Assembly: GCA_964230605.1 (NCBI GenBank)
Contig: CAXRIN010000046.1
Coordinates: 46,673 to 110,672, forward strand
Length of the DNA stretch: 64,000 nucleotides
Origin: GCA-002722245 sp964230605
GTDB lineage: Bacteria > Bacteroidota > Bacteroidia > Flavobacteriales_C > GCA-002722245
Reading direction: 5' to 3'
Shown piece after piece: positions 1 to 9,298 of the stretch (position 1 is its first letter; each line of letters begins with the position of its first letter). Under the pieces are notes generated by a model. The model worked only from the letters and a program-made list of their open reading frames with translations. It was not told where the DNA came from and ran no database searches. Position numbers and translations under genes: made by a program.

Positions 1-722
1 GAGATACCGTAGCTACTTTTGAAGATTTGAAAAATCAAATGGATAAGAGTAATGTTTCTTTTGCTATAGCATGTGGCATAAATGGAAATGCTTACTCTCA
101 TGAAAGGTATTATTTAGAATCAACTAAAATTAAGGGGCTCGTTCCAATTGCAAGATTAGATATGTCTGTTAAAGACATTGAGAAAGAAATTGAACGAATT
201 TCCGAAATAGGTTTTAAAGGAATAAAAATTCATCCTAGGTTTGAAAATTTTGATTATTCAGAAGATATATTAGCAAGAGTCTTTATAAAATGTCAGGATT
301 TAGGGATTGTTGTTCATTGGTGTTCTTTCTATTATTCTAAAATAGAGAATTACCCAAGTTTTGATCCTTATTTTTCTATAATAAGAACATTGAAAAAAGC
401 TCCAAAAACTACATTAGTAATTGTACACGGTGGGGTTCATGATATTATGAAATATGCTGAATTAGCAAGGTTTAATGATAATATTTTAATTGATTTATCT
501 CTTACGCTTTTTCAGTATCGAAATACAACTCATTACCAAAATATTATCTTTCTTCTATCTAAAATTGACCGGAGACTTTGTCTGGGGTCAGATCATCCAG
601 AAGTAAGTTTAATGCAATTAAGAGAGCAGTTTGATGAGTTTTGTGCTATGGATATACCAGTAGAAAAACTTTGGAACATTGGTATTCGAAATATTTCCAA
701 AAAATATAATATTGAAATATGA
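1..722 (+). CDS. Amidohydrolase-like TIM-barrel protein, 5'-truncated by the window edge
   Basis: The reading frame is open to the first base (codons from position 3), so the real start lies upstream. The visible ~239 residues resemble the C-terminal part of the amidohydrolase-2 family: a KGIKIHPR segment, a VIVHGG strand end and a late LGSDHPE motif that fits the last barrel metal ligand. The N-terminal HxH metal pair would be outside the window. The stop overlaps the ATG of the following ATP-grasp gene (ATGA), so the two are translationally coupled. A hydrolase beside a ligase inside a polysaccharide island suggests processing of an amide or lactone substituent, but the substrate is not readable. 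The family call is fairly sure; the specific function is unknown. Confidence 0.65.
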   Translation, partial: DTVATFEDLKNQMDKSNVSFAIACGINGNAYSHERYYLESTKIKGLVPIARLDMSVKDIEKEIERISEIGFKGIKIHPRFENFDYSEDILARVFIKCQDLGIVVHWCSFYYSKIENYPSFDPYFSIIRTLKKAPKTTLVIVHGGVHDIMKYAELARFNDNILIDLSLTLFQYRNTTHYQNIIFLLSKIDRRLCLGSDHPEVSLMQLREQFDEFCAMDIPVEKLWNIGIRNISKKYNIEI

Positions 723-1921
723 AAATTGCATTTTTAGGTGCTTCGGGAACTCAGTTATCGCCAATACAATATGCAGTTAGTAAAGGGTATGAAACAATAA
801 CTATTGATAATATTCCTTCTAATCCAGGACATCAACTTTCGGATAAGTATTTTAATGTTAGCATTACAGATAAGGAGAAGGTTTTAGAGATTTGCAGAAC
901 TGAAAATATTGATGGTGTTGTAGGATATGCTTCTGATTTAGCAAGTATAACCCAGGCATTTATAGCTAAAAAATTATTTTTAGTTGGTTCGGGAATTGAA
1001 ACAAATTCAATTTTAGTAAATAAAGATAAGTTTAGAGAATACTTAAAACAAGAAGAGCTTCAGGATATCTTTTTTCAAAAGATACATTTAAATGAGTTTG
1101 ATAATTTGTTTGATATTGTAAAGTCGTTTCCAGAATCACATAAATTAATTATTAAGCCAACAGATTCGGCAGGGTCAAAAGGTGTTTATATTTTTAATGC
1201 TGGTGATTTTGATCAGGCTATAGCAAAGGAAGCGTTTAACTTTTCAATATCGAAAACAATTATTATCGAAAGCTTTTTGGAAAAGCTTAAACCTCAGGTT
1301 TGTGGAGATGGATTTATGTATGATAATAAATTGGCTTTTATAGATTATGGAGATGGTTATTTTCATGATTTTGAAAAATCTCCTGTTCCCTATGGAGAAA
1401 CTTTTCCAGGGACACACTCACCAGTGATTTATCAAAAAATAGGAGAAAAACTGGAAGAGATATTATGCAAATTGAATTATCAGGGACCGTTTAATTTTGA
1501 TGTTTTTGTTTTAGCAAACGGAGAGATTTTTATTAATGAAATAGGACCAAGAAGCGGAGGGAATTTTATACCTGATATAATTGGATTGAAAAATGGATTT
1601 GACTTTGTAGGAGAAGTAGTTGAGTTCTTTTTGGGTAGGAAACCTAGCTTTCCTGAAGTTAATAACACTAGAGGTGTAGGCTCTTATATGATTCATAGTC
1701 ATAATGAAGGTATTTATAAAGGAGTAATCCTACCGGACTCTTTAATGGTAAATGTGGTGAAAAAAAGGTTATTTATTAATCCTAATGATAAGGTTACTAT
1801 GTTTCATTCGGGAAATCATTCTATAGGTAATTTAATATTGGAATTTACTTCTGTTAAGGACTTACCAGAGGTATTTAAAAATTTTTATGAAAGGATAGAA
1901 GTTCAGCTGTTAGATATTTAA
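719..1921 (+). CDS. ATP-grasp ligase (carbamoyl-phosphate-synthase/D-Ala ligase-like fold)
   Basis: This 400-residue protein has an N-terminal pre-ATP-grasp Rossmann-like domain (GASGTQLSPIQYAV, residues 7-20). A central ATP-grasp fold follows, with the glycine-rich nucleotide loop KPTDSAGSKGV (146-156) and the metal-binding NEIGPRSGGN (273-282). Enzymes of this fold join a carboxylate to an amine or similar group through an acyl phosphate. It is coupled by an ATGA overlap to the amidohydrolase-like gene upstream and is followed by the ABC exporter genes after a 124-bp gap. I infer it attaches an amino acid or another amide-linked group to a sugar precursor; a role in small-molecule synthesis is the alternative. 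The fold assignment is strong, the substrate unknown. Confidence 0.75.
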   Translation: MKIAFLGASGTQLSPIQYAVSKGYETITIDNIPSNPGHQLSDKYFNVSITDKEKVLEICRTENIDGVVGYASDLASITQAFIAKKLFLVGSGIETNSILVNKDKFREYLKQEELQDIFFQKIHLNEFDNLFDIVKSFPESHKLIIKPTDSAGSKGVYIFNAGDFDQAIAKEAFNFSISKTIIIESFLEKLKPQVCGDGFMYDNKLAFIDYGDGYFHDFEKSPVPYGETFPGTHSPVIYQKIGEKLEEILCKLNYQGPFNFDVFVLANGEIFINEIGPRSGGNFIPDIIGLKNGFDFVGEVVEFFLGRKPSFPEVNNTRGVGSYMIHSHNEGIYKGVILPDSLMVNVVKKRLFINPNDKVTMFHSGNHSIGNLILEFTSVKDLPEVFKNFYERIEVQLLDI

Positions 1922-2045
1922 AACAGATTTGATTTGAACTAATATTACTTTTGGGTTGAAAATTACCCTCAAAACCTCCTGTTATTAAAAAATATAAGGT
2001 AGTTTCCTTATTTCTTTTTAGTTTAGTCGAGCTAAAAGTTCTAAT

Positions 2046-2909
2046 ATGTCGGAATCCAAGTGGACTGAAATTATTTTCCCAAAGAGGTCTTTAGGAGCAC
2101 TAAATTTAAAAGAGTTATTTAAGTATAAGGATCTTATTTTACTTTTTGTAAAGAGGGATTTTGTAGCTTATTATAAACAAACAATTTTAGGTCCATTTTG
2201 GTATTTACTTCAACCAATAATTCAAACAGTTATATATGCTTTAACTTTTGGAGCTGTATTTAATGTTAAAGAAGGTACGAGTATACCTTCGTTTTTATTT
2301 TTCTTGTCGGGAAATGTTATGTGGTGGTATTTTGCTCAAAGTTTAGTGAAAACATCGAATACTTTTACTGAAAATGCTCATATATTCGGTAAGGTTTATT
2401 TTCCTAGGTTAACAGTTCCTGTGTCTGTTTTGATATCTAATATGATAGGGTTTGGAATCCAGTTTTCATTATTTATTGTAGCGTATCTGTTCTTTATTTT
2501 TGGAAAAGGAATGGATTTTTATCCAAGTATTAAAGGGTTGTTATTTTTTCCCATAATTATTCTTAATATGGCAATATTAGGACTTGGATTAGGTTTGATA
2601 ATATCTTCGTTAACAACAAAGTATAAGGATTTTAAACATTTTGTAGGATTTGGAGTACAGTTATTGATGTTTGCGTCTCCTGTAATATTTCCTTTACAAG
2701 TAGCTGAAAGTAAGTTTGGAGCGTTTGCTAAATTGATCCAATATAATCCGATGACACCAATTATTAGAAGTTTCAGAGCTTCGTTTTTTCCTGATTTTGT
2801 ATTTAATTACGAGGATTTACTGTACAGTGGAATATGTGCGGTAGTATTTTTCTTATTTGGCGCCTTTTTGTTCAATAAGACGGAGCAAAACTTTATGGAT
2901 ACGGTATAA
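2046..2909 (+). CDS. wzm: ABC-2 type polysaccharide export permease (Wzm/TagG/KpsM-like)
   Basis: A 287-residue inner-membrane protein with about six hydrophobic segments and the ABC2_membrane layout. A charged amphipathic N-terminus leads into YYKQTILGPFWYLLQP (about residues 46-61), which is typical of O-antigen, teichoic-acid and capsule export permeases. It would form the channel that moves a finished, lipid-linked polysaccharide across the inner membrane. The stop is one base before the ATG of the ATPase gene, so the two form an exporter pair. Because the island has this exporter and no obvious Wzx flippase, the main glycan is probably assembled to full length in the cytoplasm. The symbol is assigned from family and context. 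Confidence 0.88.
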   Translation: MSESKWTEIIFPKRSLGALNLKELFKYKDLILLFVKRDFVAYYKQTILGPFWYLLQPIIQTVIYALTFGAVFNVKEGTSIPSFLFFLSGNVMWWYFAQSLVKTSNTFTENAHIFGKVYFPRLTVPVSVLISNMIGFGIQFSLFIVAYLFFIFGKGMDFYPSIKGLLFFPIIILNMAILGLGLGLIISSLTTKYKDFKHFVGFGVQLLMFASPVIFPLQVAESKFGAFAKLIQYNPMTPIIRSFRASFFPDFVFNYEDLLYSGICAVVFFLFGAFLFNKTEQNFMDTV

Positions 2910-2910
2910 T

Positions 2911-4203
2911 ATGAGTAATGATATAGCAATAAAAGTAGAAGGATTATACAAACAATACCGTCTTGGAGTTATTGGAGCGGATACTCTAAAAGATGATTTA
3001 AAACTTTTATGGGGAAAAATTCGAGGAAAGTCAATATCTGATTTGTATAATATTGATTCCAACGATAGAATGGTTGGTAATTCCGAATATGTATGGGCTC
3101 TTCAGGATATAAATTTTGAAGTAAAAAAAGGAGAGATTTTAGGGATTATAGGGAAGAATGGAGCCGGGAAATCAACACTGTTAAAGGTTTTGTCAAAAGT
3201 TACTGGTCCAACTAAAGGATCAATCAAGGTAAATGGAAGGATAGCATCATTATTAGAAGTCGGTACCGGATTTCATCCAGAATTAACGGGGCGTGAAAAT
3301 ATTTTTCTTAATGGCGCCATTTTGGGAATGAAAAGAGCTGAAATCAAATTGAAATTGGATGAAATTGTTGATTTCAGTGGAATAGGAAAATATTTAGATA
3401 CACCAGTAAAAAGATACTCCTCTGGTATGAAGGTGAGATTAGGGTTTGCTGTTGCAGCGCATCTTGAACCTGAGATTTTAATTGTTGATGAGGTACTTGC
3501 TGTTGGTGATGCTGAATTTCAGAAGCGTTGTATCGGTAAAATGAATGACGTTTCAAAAAATCAGGGGAGAACCGTATTGTTTGTCAGTCATAATATGAGT
3601 TCTGTTATGGAACTATGTGATAGAGGTTTGTTGATGAAGAACGGAACAGTAGCTCAAACAGGAGCCATTTCTGATATAATTCCAGCGTATTTGAATTCTT
3701 TTAAAAGTGAATTTAAAACGAAAGATTTATATCAGGTTCAAACTCGAACAGGAAATGGGAATATTGTGTTTTATCAATATGATTTATTGGATATTGATGG
3801 GAACTCAATTGATTTTGCTCTTAGTGGACAAAAATTAAGGTTTCATTTACGGCTGAAGGTTAATAAACAGGAAGATTATAAAAGGATTCATTTATCAATG
3901 AAATTTGTTGATGAAAATGATGTGTCTCTTTTCCATGTATCAAATTCTGTTTCAAATGGTAAAGAATTTGAAGTAGTTCAAGGGAAGGAATTTCTAGATG
4001 TATTTTGTGAAATTGAAAAACTACCGCTTCAGCCAGGAATTTATAGTTTTCATTTATTTTGTAGTGATTTGCAGAAGGTCTTTGACGAAATCAATTTTGC
4101 AGGTGAATTGAAAGTTGAGGGGGGGAATTTCTTTTCAAGCGGGAAACTTCCTGCTAAGGATTTAGGAACCTTTTTAGTTGAAAATAATTGGATAATTAAA
4201 TGA
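2911..4203 (+). CDS. wzt: ABC transporter ATPase for polysaccharide export, with C-terminal glycan-binding extension (Wzt-like)
   Basis: I take the ATG at 2911, not the upstream TTG in frame, because it sits one base after the permease stop and starts the conserved MSNDIAIKVEGLYKQY. This gives 430 residues. The nucleotide-binding domain shows Walker A GKNGAGKST (81-89), the signature RYSSGMKVRLG (169-179), Walker B ILIVDEVLAVGD (189-200) and the SHN switch (226-228). Residues ~250-430 form a beta-rich extension like the Wzt C-terminal domain. In several O-antigen systems that domain recognises the capped non-reducing end of the glycan before export. The domain suggests that one of the decorations encoded nearby acts as the chain-terminating export signal. 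Confidence 0.9.
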   Translation: MSNDIAIKVEGLYKQYRLGVIGADTLKDDLKLLWGKIRGKSISDLYNIDSNDRMVGNSEYVWALQDINFEVKKGEILGIIGKNGAGKSTLLKVLSKVTGPTKGSIKVNGRIASLLEVGTGFHPELTGRENIFLNGAILGMKRAEIKLKLDEIVDFSGIGKYLDTPVKRYSSGMKVRLGFAVAAHLEPEILIVDEVLAVGDAEFQKRCIGKMNDVSKNQGRTVLFVSHNMSSVMELCDRGLLMKNGTVAQTGAISDIIPAYLNSFKSEFKTKDLYQVQTRTGNGNIVFYQYDLLDIDGNSIDFALSGQKLRFHLRLKVNKQEDYKRIHLSMKFVDENDVSLFHVSNSVSNGKEFEVVQGKEFLDVFCEIEKLPLQPGIYSFHLFCSDLQKVFDEINFAGELKVEGGNFFSSGKLPAKDLGTFLVENNWIIK

Positions 4204-5333
4204 TTATGAAAGGAAAAAATGTTATTATTTTAACAACCTCTTTCACACATGGTGGCGCCGAAAAACATGGGCTATTATTAGCCGATTATTTTAAAAATTC
4301 TCTTAATCTTAATGTAGAGTTTTGGGCCTTTAGGGCCGGAACTAAGGTTTTGAGTGATCAAGCTGAAGGTTTAGGTATTCCAACAAAAGTTATTGGTGCC
4401 CCGCCAAGAGTTGGGAGATACTTGGGAAAAATTCATAAAGCAAAAGCGGTTAAGGTATTTAAGGATTTTAATCCTGACGTAATTATCGCTTTAAACAGAG
4501 AGGCGAATTTATATATAGCAAATATTGGAAAGCTTACAGGAGCTAAAAGTTTAGTTTGGTCAATTCAAACAGCGTTTGATTGTGAGGACCTTAATGAATC
4601 TGAAATTAGATCATTAAATAATATTGATCTATTCTTATCAAACTCACAACATGGAATTAAATACATGAGAGATAAGTTCGCTTTGCCCTCTGATAAATTT
4701 CATTTTATTAAAAATGGATTTAGCATGGAAATAATTGAGAATAGTAAGGTTGATTACAGGGCTTTAGTAGGAGCGAATGAAAATGATTTTCTTATCACCA
4801 TGGTAGGCCATATAGAGGATAGAAAAGACCATCTTTCACTTATAAGATCTATTAAACCTTTGAAATCTAAACTATCTTCAAAAGGAATAAATCCTGTTCT
4901 TATTTTAGCTGGTAAGTTAGGAACAGATATTGAAAAGTTAATTGCAGAGACTATAGAATTAGGAGTTTATAGAAATGTTAAGTTTTTGGGGCCCATCAAG
5001 AATGTGCCTGATCTGTTGAGAAATGTTGATTTATACGTTATGTCATCAGTTGTTGAGGGTATGCCAAATGCTGTGATAGAAGCAATGCATTATGGATTAC
5101 CTATTGTTGCGAATGACGAGGCAGGTAATATGGAGGCGTTAGATTATAATAACAGAGATTTTATAGCTGAAAGTAATAATCCTGAAAGCTTAGCCGAAAA
5201 AATGTCATTTTTAATTTTAAATAGAGATAAAGCAATAGAACTAGGGAAAAGGAATGAAGAATATGCCCGAAAGAATTATACGAGTGATAAACTAGGTTCT
5301 GATACTTGGAAGGTAATTTCAAAAAGTATATAA
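4200..5333 (+). CDS. Glycosyltransferase family 4 (GT-B fold)
   Basis: A 377-residue GT-B enzyme. The N-terminal acceptor domain opens with TTSFTHGGAEKHG (12-24), the usual GGAE loop of GT4 enzymes. The C-terminal donor domain has EGMPNAVIEAMHYGLP (286-301), the EX7E motif that binds the nucleotide sugar. The ATG at 4200 overlaps the Wzt stop (ATGA); a second ATG two codons on (4206) is an equally likely start. It should add one sugar to the growing polysaccharide on the cytoplasmic face of the membrane. Donor and linkage cannot be read from sequence. Confidence 0.85.
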   Translation: MIMKGKNVIILTTSFTHGGAEKHGLLLADYFKNSLNLNVEFWAFRAGTKVLSDQAEGLGIPTKVIGAPPRVGRYLGKIHKAKAVKVFKDFNPDVIIALNREANLYIANIGKLTGAKSLVWSIQTAFDCEDLNESEIRSLNNIDLFLSNSQHGIKYMRDKFALPSDKFHFIKNGFSMEIIENSKVDYRALVGANENDFLITMVGHIEDRKDHLSLIRSIKPLKSKLSSKGINPVLILAGKLGTDIEKLIAETIELGVYRNVKFLGPIKNVPDLLRNVDLYVMSSVVEGMPNAVIEAMHYGLPIVANDEAGNMEALDYNNRDFIAESNNPESLAEKMSFLILNRDKAIELGKRNEEYARKNYTSDKLGSDTWKVISKSI

Positions 5334-5339
5334 TTTGAT

Positions 5340-7211
5340 ATGTGCGGAATTGCAGGGGTAATTGCTGGTGATGGAGAGAAAGTTTCAAGAGACTTTTTAA
5401 CCGAATTGGCGAAAACATTAAATCATAGAGGTCCGGATTCTTTTGGAATTGTAAATAAAGAAAATGTAGGTTTAGTTCATACGAGGCTTGCAATAATTGA
5501 TTTACATAATGGTCAACAACCAATATTCGACGAGTCAGGGAGATACGGTTTGGTTTATAATGGGGAGCTCTATAATTACAAAATCCTTAGAAAGGAATTA
5601 ATTGGTAAAGGTTATAAGTTCGACACTAACTCGGATTCTGAGGTTATTTTAATATCATTTATTCATTGGGGGAAAAAATGTGTTGAAAGATTCCGCGGTA
5701 TGTTTGCTTTTGCTGTGTTTGATTTTGGAAAAAAGAGTGTTTTTCTTTCAAGGGATCATATAGGAATTAAACCTCTTTGCTATTATAATAAAGATGGTAA
5801 GTTTGTTTTTAGTTCAGAATTACAAACATTCAATAAGCTATCTTCAATAAAAAAGTCGCTAAATTTAGGTGCATTAGATAATTACCTATGGTTATCTTAT
5901 ATTCCAGCTCCTAAATCTATTTATAATGAGGTTCAAAAGTTACCTCCAGCCCATAGAATGGAAGTTTCTTTTGAGGGAGAGATTAAATACGTAGAGCGAT
6001 ATTGGGACGTGAAATATGAACCTGATAATTCTCTTACTTTTAATGATTGGATAGATTTTACGCATGAGAAAATAACTGAAAGTATTAAGATGCATCTCGT
6101 CTCAGATGTTGGGTTTGGAGCCTTTCTTTCTGGAGGTATTGATTCGACACTTGTTGCATCGTATATGTCCGAATTGGCTTCAGAACAGGTTAAAACTTTT
6201 TCAATTGCGTTTGATGAGGCAGCTTTTAATGAAATTGATTACGCAAAAGAAGCGAGTGAAGTTTTAGGGTTGGATCATACTTTTAAAATAGTAAAGGCGG
6301 ATGTTATTGAAATGCTACCGAAAATAGTTGAATTATATGGAGAACCATATGGGGATAGTTCTGCTATGCCAACATTTTATGTTTCGGAATTGGCTAGAAA
6401 AGATGTTAAAATGGTGCTCTCTGGAGATGGTGGAGATGAGGCTTTTTTGGGCTATAATAGATATAAAGTTTGGGATAAGAAACTAAGGACTAGATTAGGT
6501 GTGTCCAAACTTAAGGGTATGTTTTTACCTATTGCACACAAATTAAACCCTGATAGATATAGTTCTTTATACCCTAAGGCAACTGCAAAGTCATTTCTCT
6601 CAACAATTGACTACATTGCTGAGGATAGAAGATATTTACTTTGGAAAGACGATTATCATGAATATATTTCCAATCATTGGAAAGATATCGAAGAAAAAAT
6701 AAAGGTTAAAAAGAGATTAAATAATTATAATAAAGGACAATATATAGATTTGCACAGCTATTTACCTTATGACATTTTAAATAAGGTTGATATTGCTAGT
6801 ATGGCAAATAGTTTGGAAGTAAGAACTCCACTGGTAGACAAAGATATTTTTGAATTTGCAGGAAAAATACCTCCTAATTTTAATTTACAGAAAAAAAATG
6901 GAGTTTTAGAACCTAAGTTTCTGTTAAAGAAACTACTTGAGAAAAAATTTAGCGATAAGTTTATTTATCGACCGAAATCTGGTTTTAGTTTACCCTTCGA
7001 TATTTGGTTTAATCCAAATAACGGAAAGCTATCTAGCTATATTAGAGAGAGGTTGCTAGATCCTAATGCGAAAATAAATTTGTTTTTTAATTCAAAAGCA
7101 ATTACTAATATGGTTAATTCTACTTCAAATAGTGGAGGTACTTCATATAGTGGATCTATTTGGTTACTTTTATTTTTGGAAGAGTGGTTGGAACAAAATA
7201 GGATTGATTAA
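5340..7211 (+). CDS. asnB: Glutamine-hydrolysing asparagine-synthase-family amidotransferase
   Basis: A 623-residue two-domain enzyme. The N-terminal glutaminase domain begins with the catalytic Cys2 (MCGIAG) and has HRGPDS (29-34) and NGELYN (74-79). The synthetase domain carries the PPi-loop SGGIDS (264-269) and a later SGDGGDEAFLGY. It starts six bases after the previous glycosyltransferase. Homologues within O-antigen clusters, such as WbpS of Pseudomonas, amidate uronic acids rather than make asparagine. With a second AsnB at 38957, one copy may serve the glycan; the position beside the exporter makes this one the better candidate. The family is certain, the substrate inferred. Confidence 0.85.
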   Translation: MCGIAGVIAGDGEKVSRDFLTELAKTLNHRGPDSFGIVNKENVGLVHTRLAIIDLHNGQQPIFDESGRYGLVYNGELYNYKILRKELIGKGYKFDTNSDSEVILISFIHWGKKCVERFRGMFAFAVFDFGKKSVFLSRDHIGIKPLCYYNKDGKFVFSSELQTFNKLSSIKKSLNLGALDNYLWLSYIPAPKSIYNEVQKLPPAHRMEVSFEGEIKYVERYWDVKYEPDNSLTFNDWIDFTHEKITESIKMHLVSDVGFGAFLSGGIDSTLVASYMSELASEQVKTFSIAFDEAAFNEIDYAKEASEVLGLDHTFKIVKADVIEMLPKIVELYGEPYGDSSAMPTFYVSELARKDVKMVLSGDGGDEAFLGYNRYKVWDKKLRTRLGVSKLKGMFLPIAHKLNPDRYSSLYPKATAKSFLSTIDYIAEDRRYLLWKDDYHEYISNHWKDIEEKIKVKKRLNNYNKGQYIDLHSYLPYDILNKVDIASMANSLEVRTPLVDKDIFEFAGKIPPNFNLQKKNGVLEPKFLLKKLLEKKFSDKFIYRPKSGFSLPFDIWFNPNNGKLSSYIRERLLDPNAKINLFFNSKAITNMVNSTSNSGGTSYSGSIWLLLFLEEWLEQNRID

Positions 7212-7260
7212 TTTTAAATTCACTAAACATTCTCTTTGAGGAAGCATAAAAGATAAAAAT

Positions 7261-8172
7261 ATGAAGTCATTATTTATTATAGGATGCCCGAGGAGTGGAA
7301 CAACATACCTTTTAAGGTTGTTGGCTTCAAATCAAGAGTTTGCCTGGATAACAAATGAATTAAATAACAATCCTAAAGAATACAATCTATCTAGTCGATT
7401 AAATAAATATTCGGGGTCTTTTTGGAGAAAAAAGCGCTATTTAAACCATGGACAAGGCTCTGGAAAATATCCTTTTTCAGTTGAGCCATGGAAATTTTGG
7501 AATACTCATTTTGAGTATTTTCAATGGAATAAAGGTTTTTCTGATGTACCTGTAAATGCTTTGCCAGAGCATAATTCCCCGAAAGTTATACAAGATGTTC
7601 GTAACGGTGTTGAAGAGATATTAAAGCACTCAGGAAGACATGCCTTTCTAAGTAAATATACTGATTTCCCAAGGGTTAAATTACTTTTGGAAGCCTTTCC
7701 AGAAGCAAAGTTTATCCATCTGGTAAGAGACGGTAGAGCTGTAGCGAATTCATATTATAAAAAAATTAAATCAGGTGAATTTAATACTTCAAAAGAAGAG
7801 TCTAATTGGGTTTCTGCTTGGCCGAAAGATTGGCAAGAAGAGTATCAAAGCATTGATAATAAGCTTTTAGCTTTTACTTTATATCAATGGAAGTTTTTTG
7901 TGGATCAGATTATAGAGGAGTTAAAAGAAGTAGAGCAGGAAAGAGTATTAGAAGTAAGATATTCAGATTTAGTAAGTGGTACGAGAAAAACTGTGGAGAG
8001 GATCATGGACTTCATAGATTTACCAATTGATAAGTCGATGGATTTCTTTATAGATCATCTTCCTGGGCATGATATGAATTATAAATGGAAAGAGAAATTG
8101 TCTGAGGATGAAAAATCTCTTTATAACTTTATACTTAGAGAAGAAAGATTTATACAATTTTTGGACAATTAA
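7261..8172 (+). CDS. PAPS-dependent sulfotransferase family protein
   Basis: This 303-residue protein has the two PAPS-binding elements of sulfotransferases. The 5'-phosphosulfate loop is CPRSGTTYL (residues 9-17). The 3'-phosphate element lies in FIHLVRDGRAVANS, with Arg156 and Ser164. It has no signal peptide, so it would act in the cytoplasm on a sugar nucleotide or lipid-linked glycan, using PAPS as sulfate donor. A 49-bp gap precedes the gene. The overlap by frame with the next glycosyltransferase is an artefact of an early TTG there; the genes are really 4 bp apart. A second, divergent sulfotransferase lies at 26972-27859. The acceptor is unknown. Confidence 0.82.
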   Translation: MKSLFIIGCPRSGTTYLLRLLASNQEFAWITNELNNNPKEYNLSSRLNKYSGSFWRKKRYLNHGQGSGKYPFSVEPWKFWNTHFEYFQWNKGFSDVPVNALPEHNSPKVIQDVRNGVEEILKHSGRHAFLSKYTDFPRVKLLLEAFPEAKFIHLVRDGRAVANSYYKKIKSGEFNTSKEESNWVSAWPKDWQEEYQSIDNKLLAFTLYQWKFFVDQIIEELKEVEQERVLEVRYSDLVSGTRKTVERIMDFIDLPIDKSMDFFIDHLPGHDMNYKWKEKLSEDEKSLYNFILREERFIQFLDN

Positions 8173-8176
8173 GCTA

Positions 8177-9298
8177 ATGTCTGTTTCCGATAAACATATT
8201 GTATTAGTAGTTCCATTTTTTTCTTTAGGAGGTGCAGAAACTCAAGCTTTCTATATTACTAAAGGCTTTATTGATAAAGGCTTTAAGGTTACCGTATTAG
8301 CATTTTCGGAAAAAAGTGGATTGCTTAGAGAAAAGCTTTGTAGTGTAGGTGCAAATTGTGATTTGATTCCATTTGATTTAAATTGGATACATATGGGGGG
8401 TGTTAAGAAATTTATTGCTTTATTTAAGTTGATTTTTTTCTTTAGGCGGCTTAAACCTGATTATTTTTTTCCATTTACTTATTATCCTAATATTGTATGT
8501 GGTTCAGTTTGGAGATTTACACAAGCAAAAAAATGTTTTTGGAATCAAAGAGGGATAGAGATGAATGAATTTAATTTTATTGAGAAGATAGCTAAGTTTA
8601 TGAAGCCTAGGTATTTGTCAAACTCTTATGTGTGTTCTGATTATATTTCACAACGTCATGGTTTAAATGAAAATCCTATGGTAATTAATAATGGAGTAAT
8701 TGCTAATCCCGTGAAAAACAATGCATTAGTTTGGAATCAAAGAATTGGAAAGAAACCAAATGAGATTGTCTTTTCAATGATTGCTAATTTTTACCCAGAA
8801 AAAAACCATGAGTATTTAATTTCAAACTGGTCTAAGTTTTGTCAAAGAAATGAAGCGGAGAGTTATAAACTAGTTCTTGCGGGATATTCTCCACAAGCTA
8901 AACTTTTATGGTTCATAAAAAGTTTGGTTTACGATGCCAAGCTAAATAATGTTGTTTTTTTGGATAGTACCAATGATGTTTCTGGGTTACTGGCTGTAAC
9001 TGATTATGCTATTTTAACCTCTAAGAGTGAGGGGTGTTCCAATTTTGTTTTAGAATCAATGCTTAATAAAGTACCAATTATTGTTTCCAATATTCCTGCA
9101 AATAGAGAAATATTTGACGAAACTTATCCCTATATTTTTTCAATTGAAAAAGGTTTTGAATTAGCTGATCAAATGGAAGCGATTTTAGTTGATGTTAAAA
9201 AGGAAGAGTTGGCTGAAAATAATTTAAATTTAATTAAGTCTAAATACTCAATTTCAGTTTTACAGAAAAACTATTTTAATATTATTGTTAATGCCTAG
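8177..9298 (+). CDS. Glycosyltransferase family 4 (GT-B fold)
   Basis: I chose the ATG at 8177 because an upstream TTG in frame would run back 65 bp into the sulfotransferase gene, while MSVSDKHIVLVVPFFSLGGAE is a normal GT4 beginning. The 373-residue protein has the GGAETQA loop near the N-terminus. Its donor-site motif is KSEGCSNFVLESMLNKVP, in which the second half of EX7E is clear. An NGV segment in the inter-domain region is also usual for the family. It overlaps the next gene by 8 bp. Donor and acceptor are unknown. Confidence 0.83.
   Translation: MSVSDKHIVLVVPFFSLGGAETQAFYITKGFIDKGFKVTVLAFSEKSGLLREKLCSVGANCDLIPFDLNWIHMGGVKKFIALFKLIFFFRRLKPDYFFPFTYYPNIVCGSVWRFTQAKKCFWNQRGIEMNEFNFIEKIAKFMKPRYLSNSYVCSDYISQRHGLNENPMVINNGVIANPVKNNALVWNQRIGKKPNEIVFSMIANFYPEKNHEYLISNWSKFCQRNEAESYKLVLAGYSPQAKLLWFIKSLVYDAKLNNVVFLDSTNDVSGLLAVTDYAILTSKSEGCSNFVLESMLNKVPIIVSNIPANREIFDETYPYIFSIEKGFELADQMEAILVDVKKEELAENNLNLIKSKYSISVLQKNYFNIIVNA

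Noticed and set aside
5161..5523. 120-codon minus-strand frame spanning the GT4 and asnB junction
   Set aside because: Leucine/glutamine-rich shadow of two clear genes with strong motifs on the other strand.
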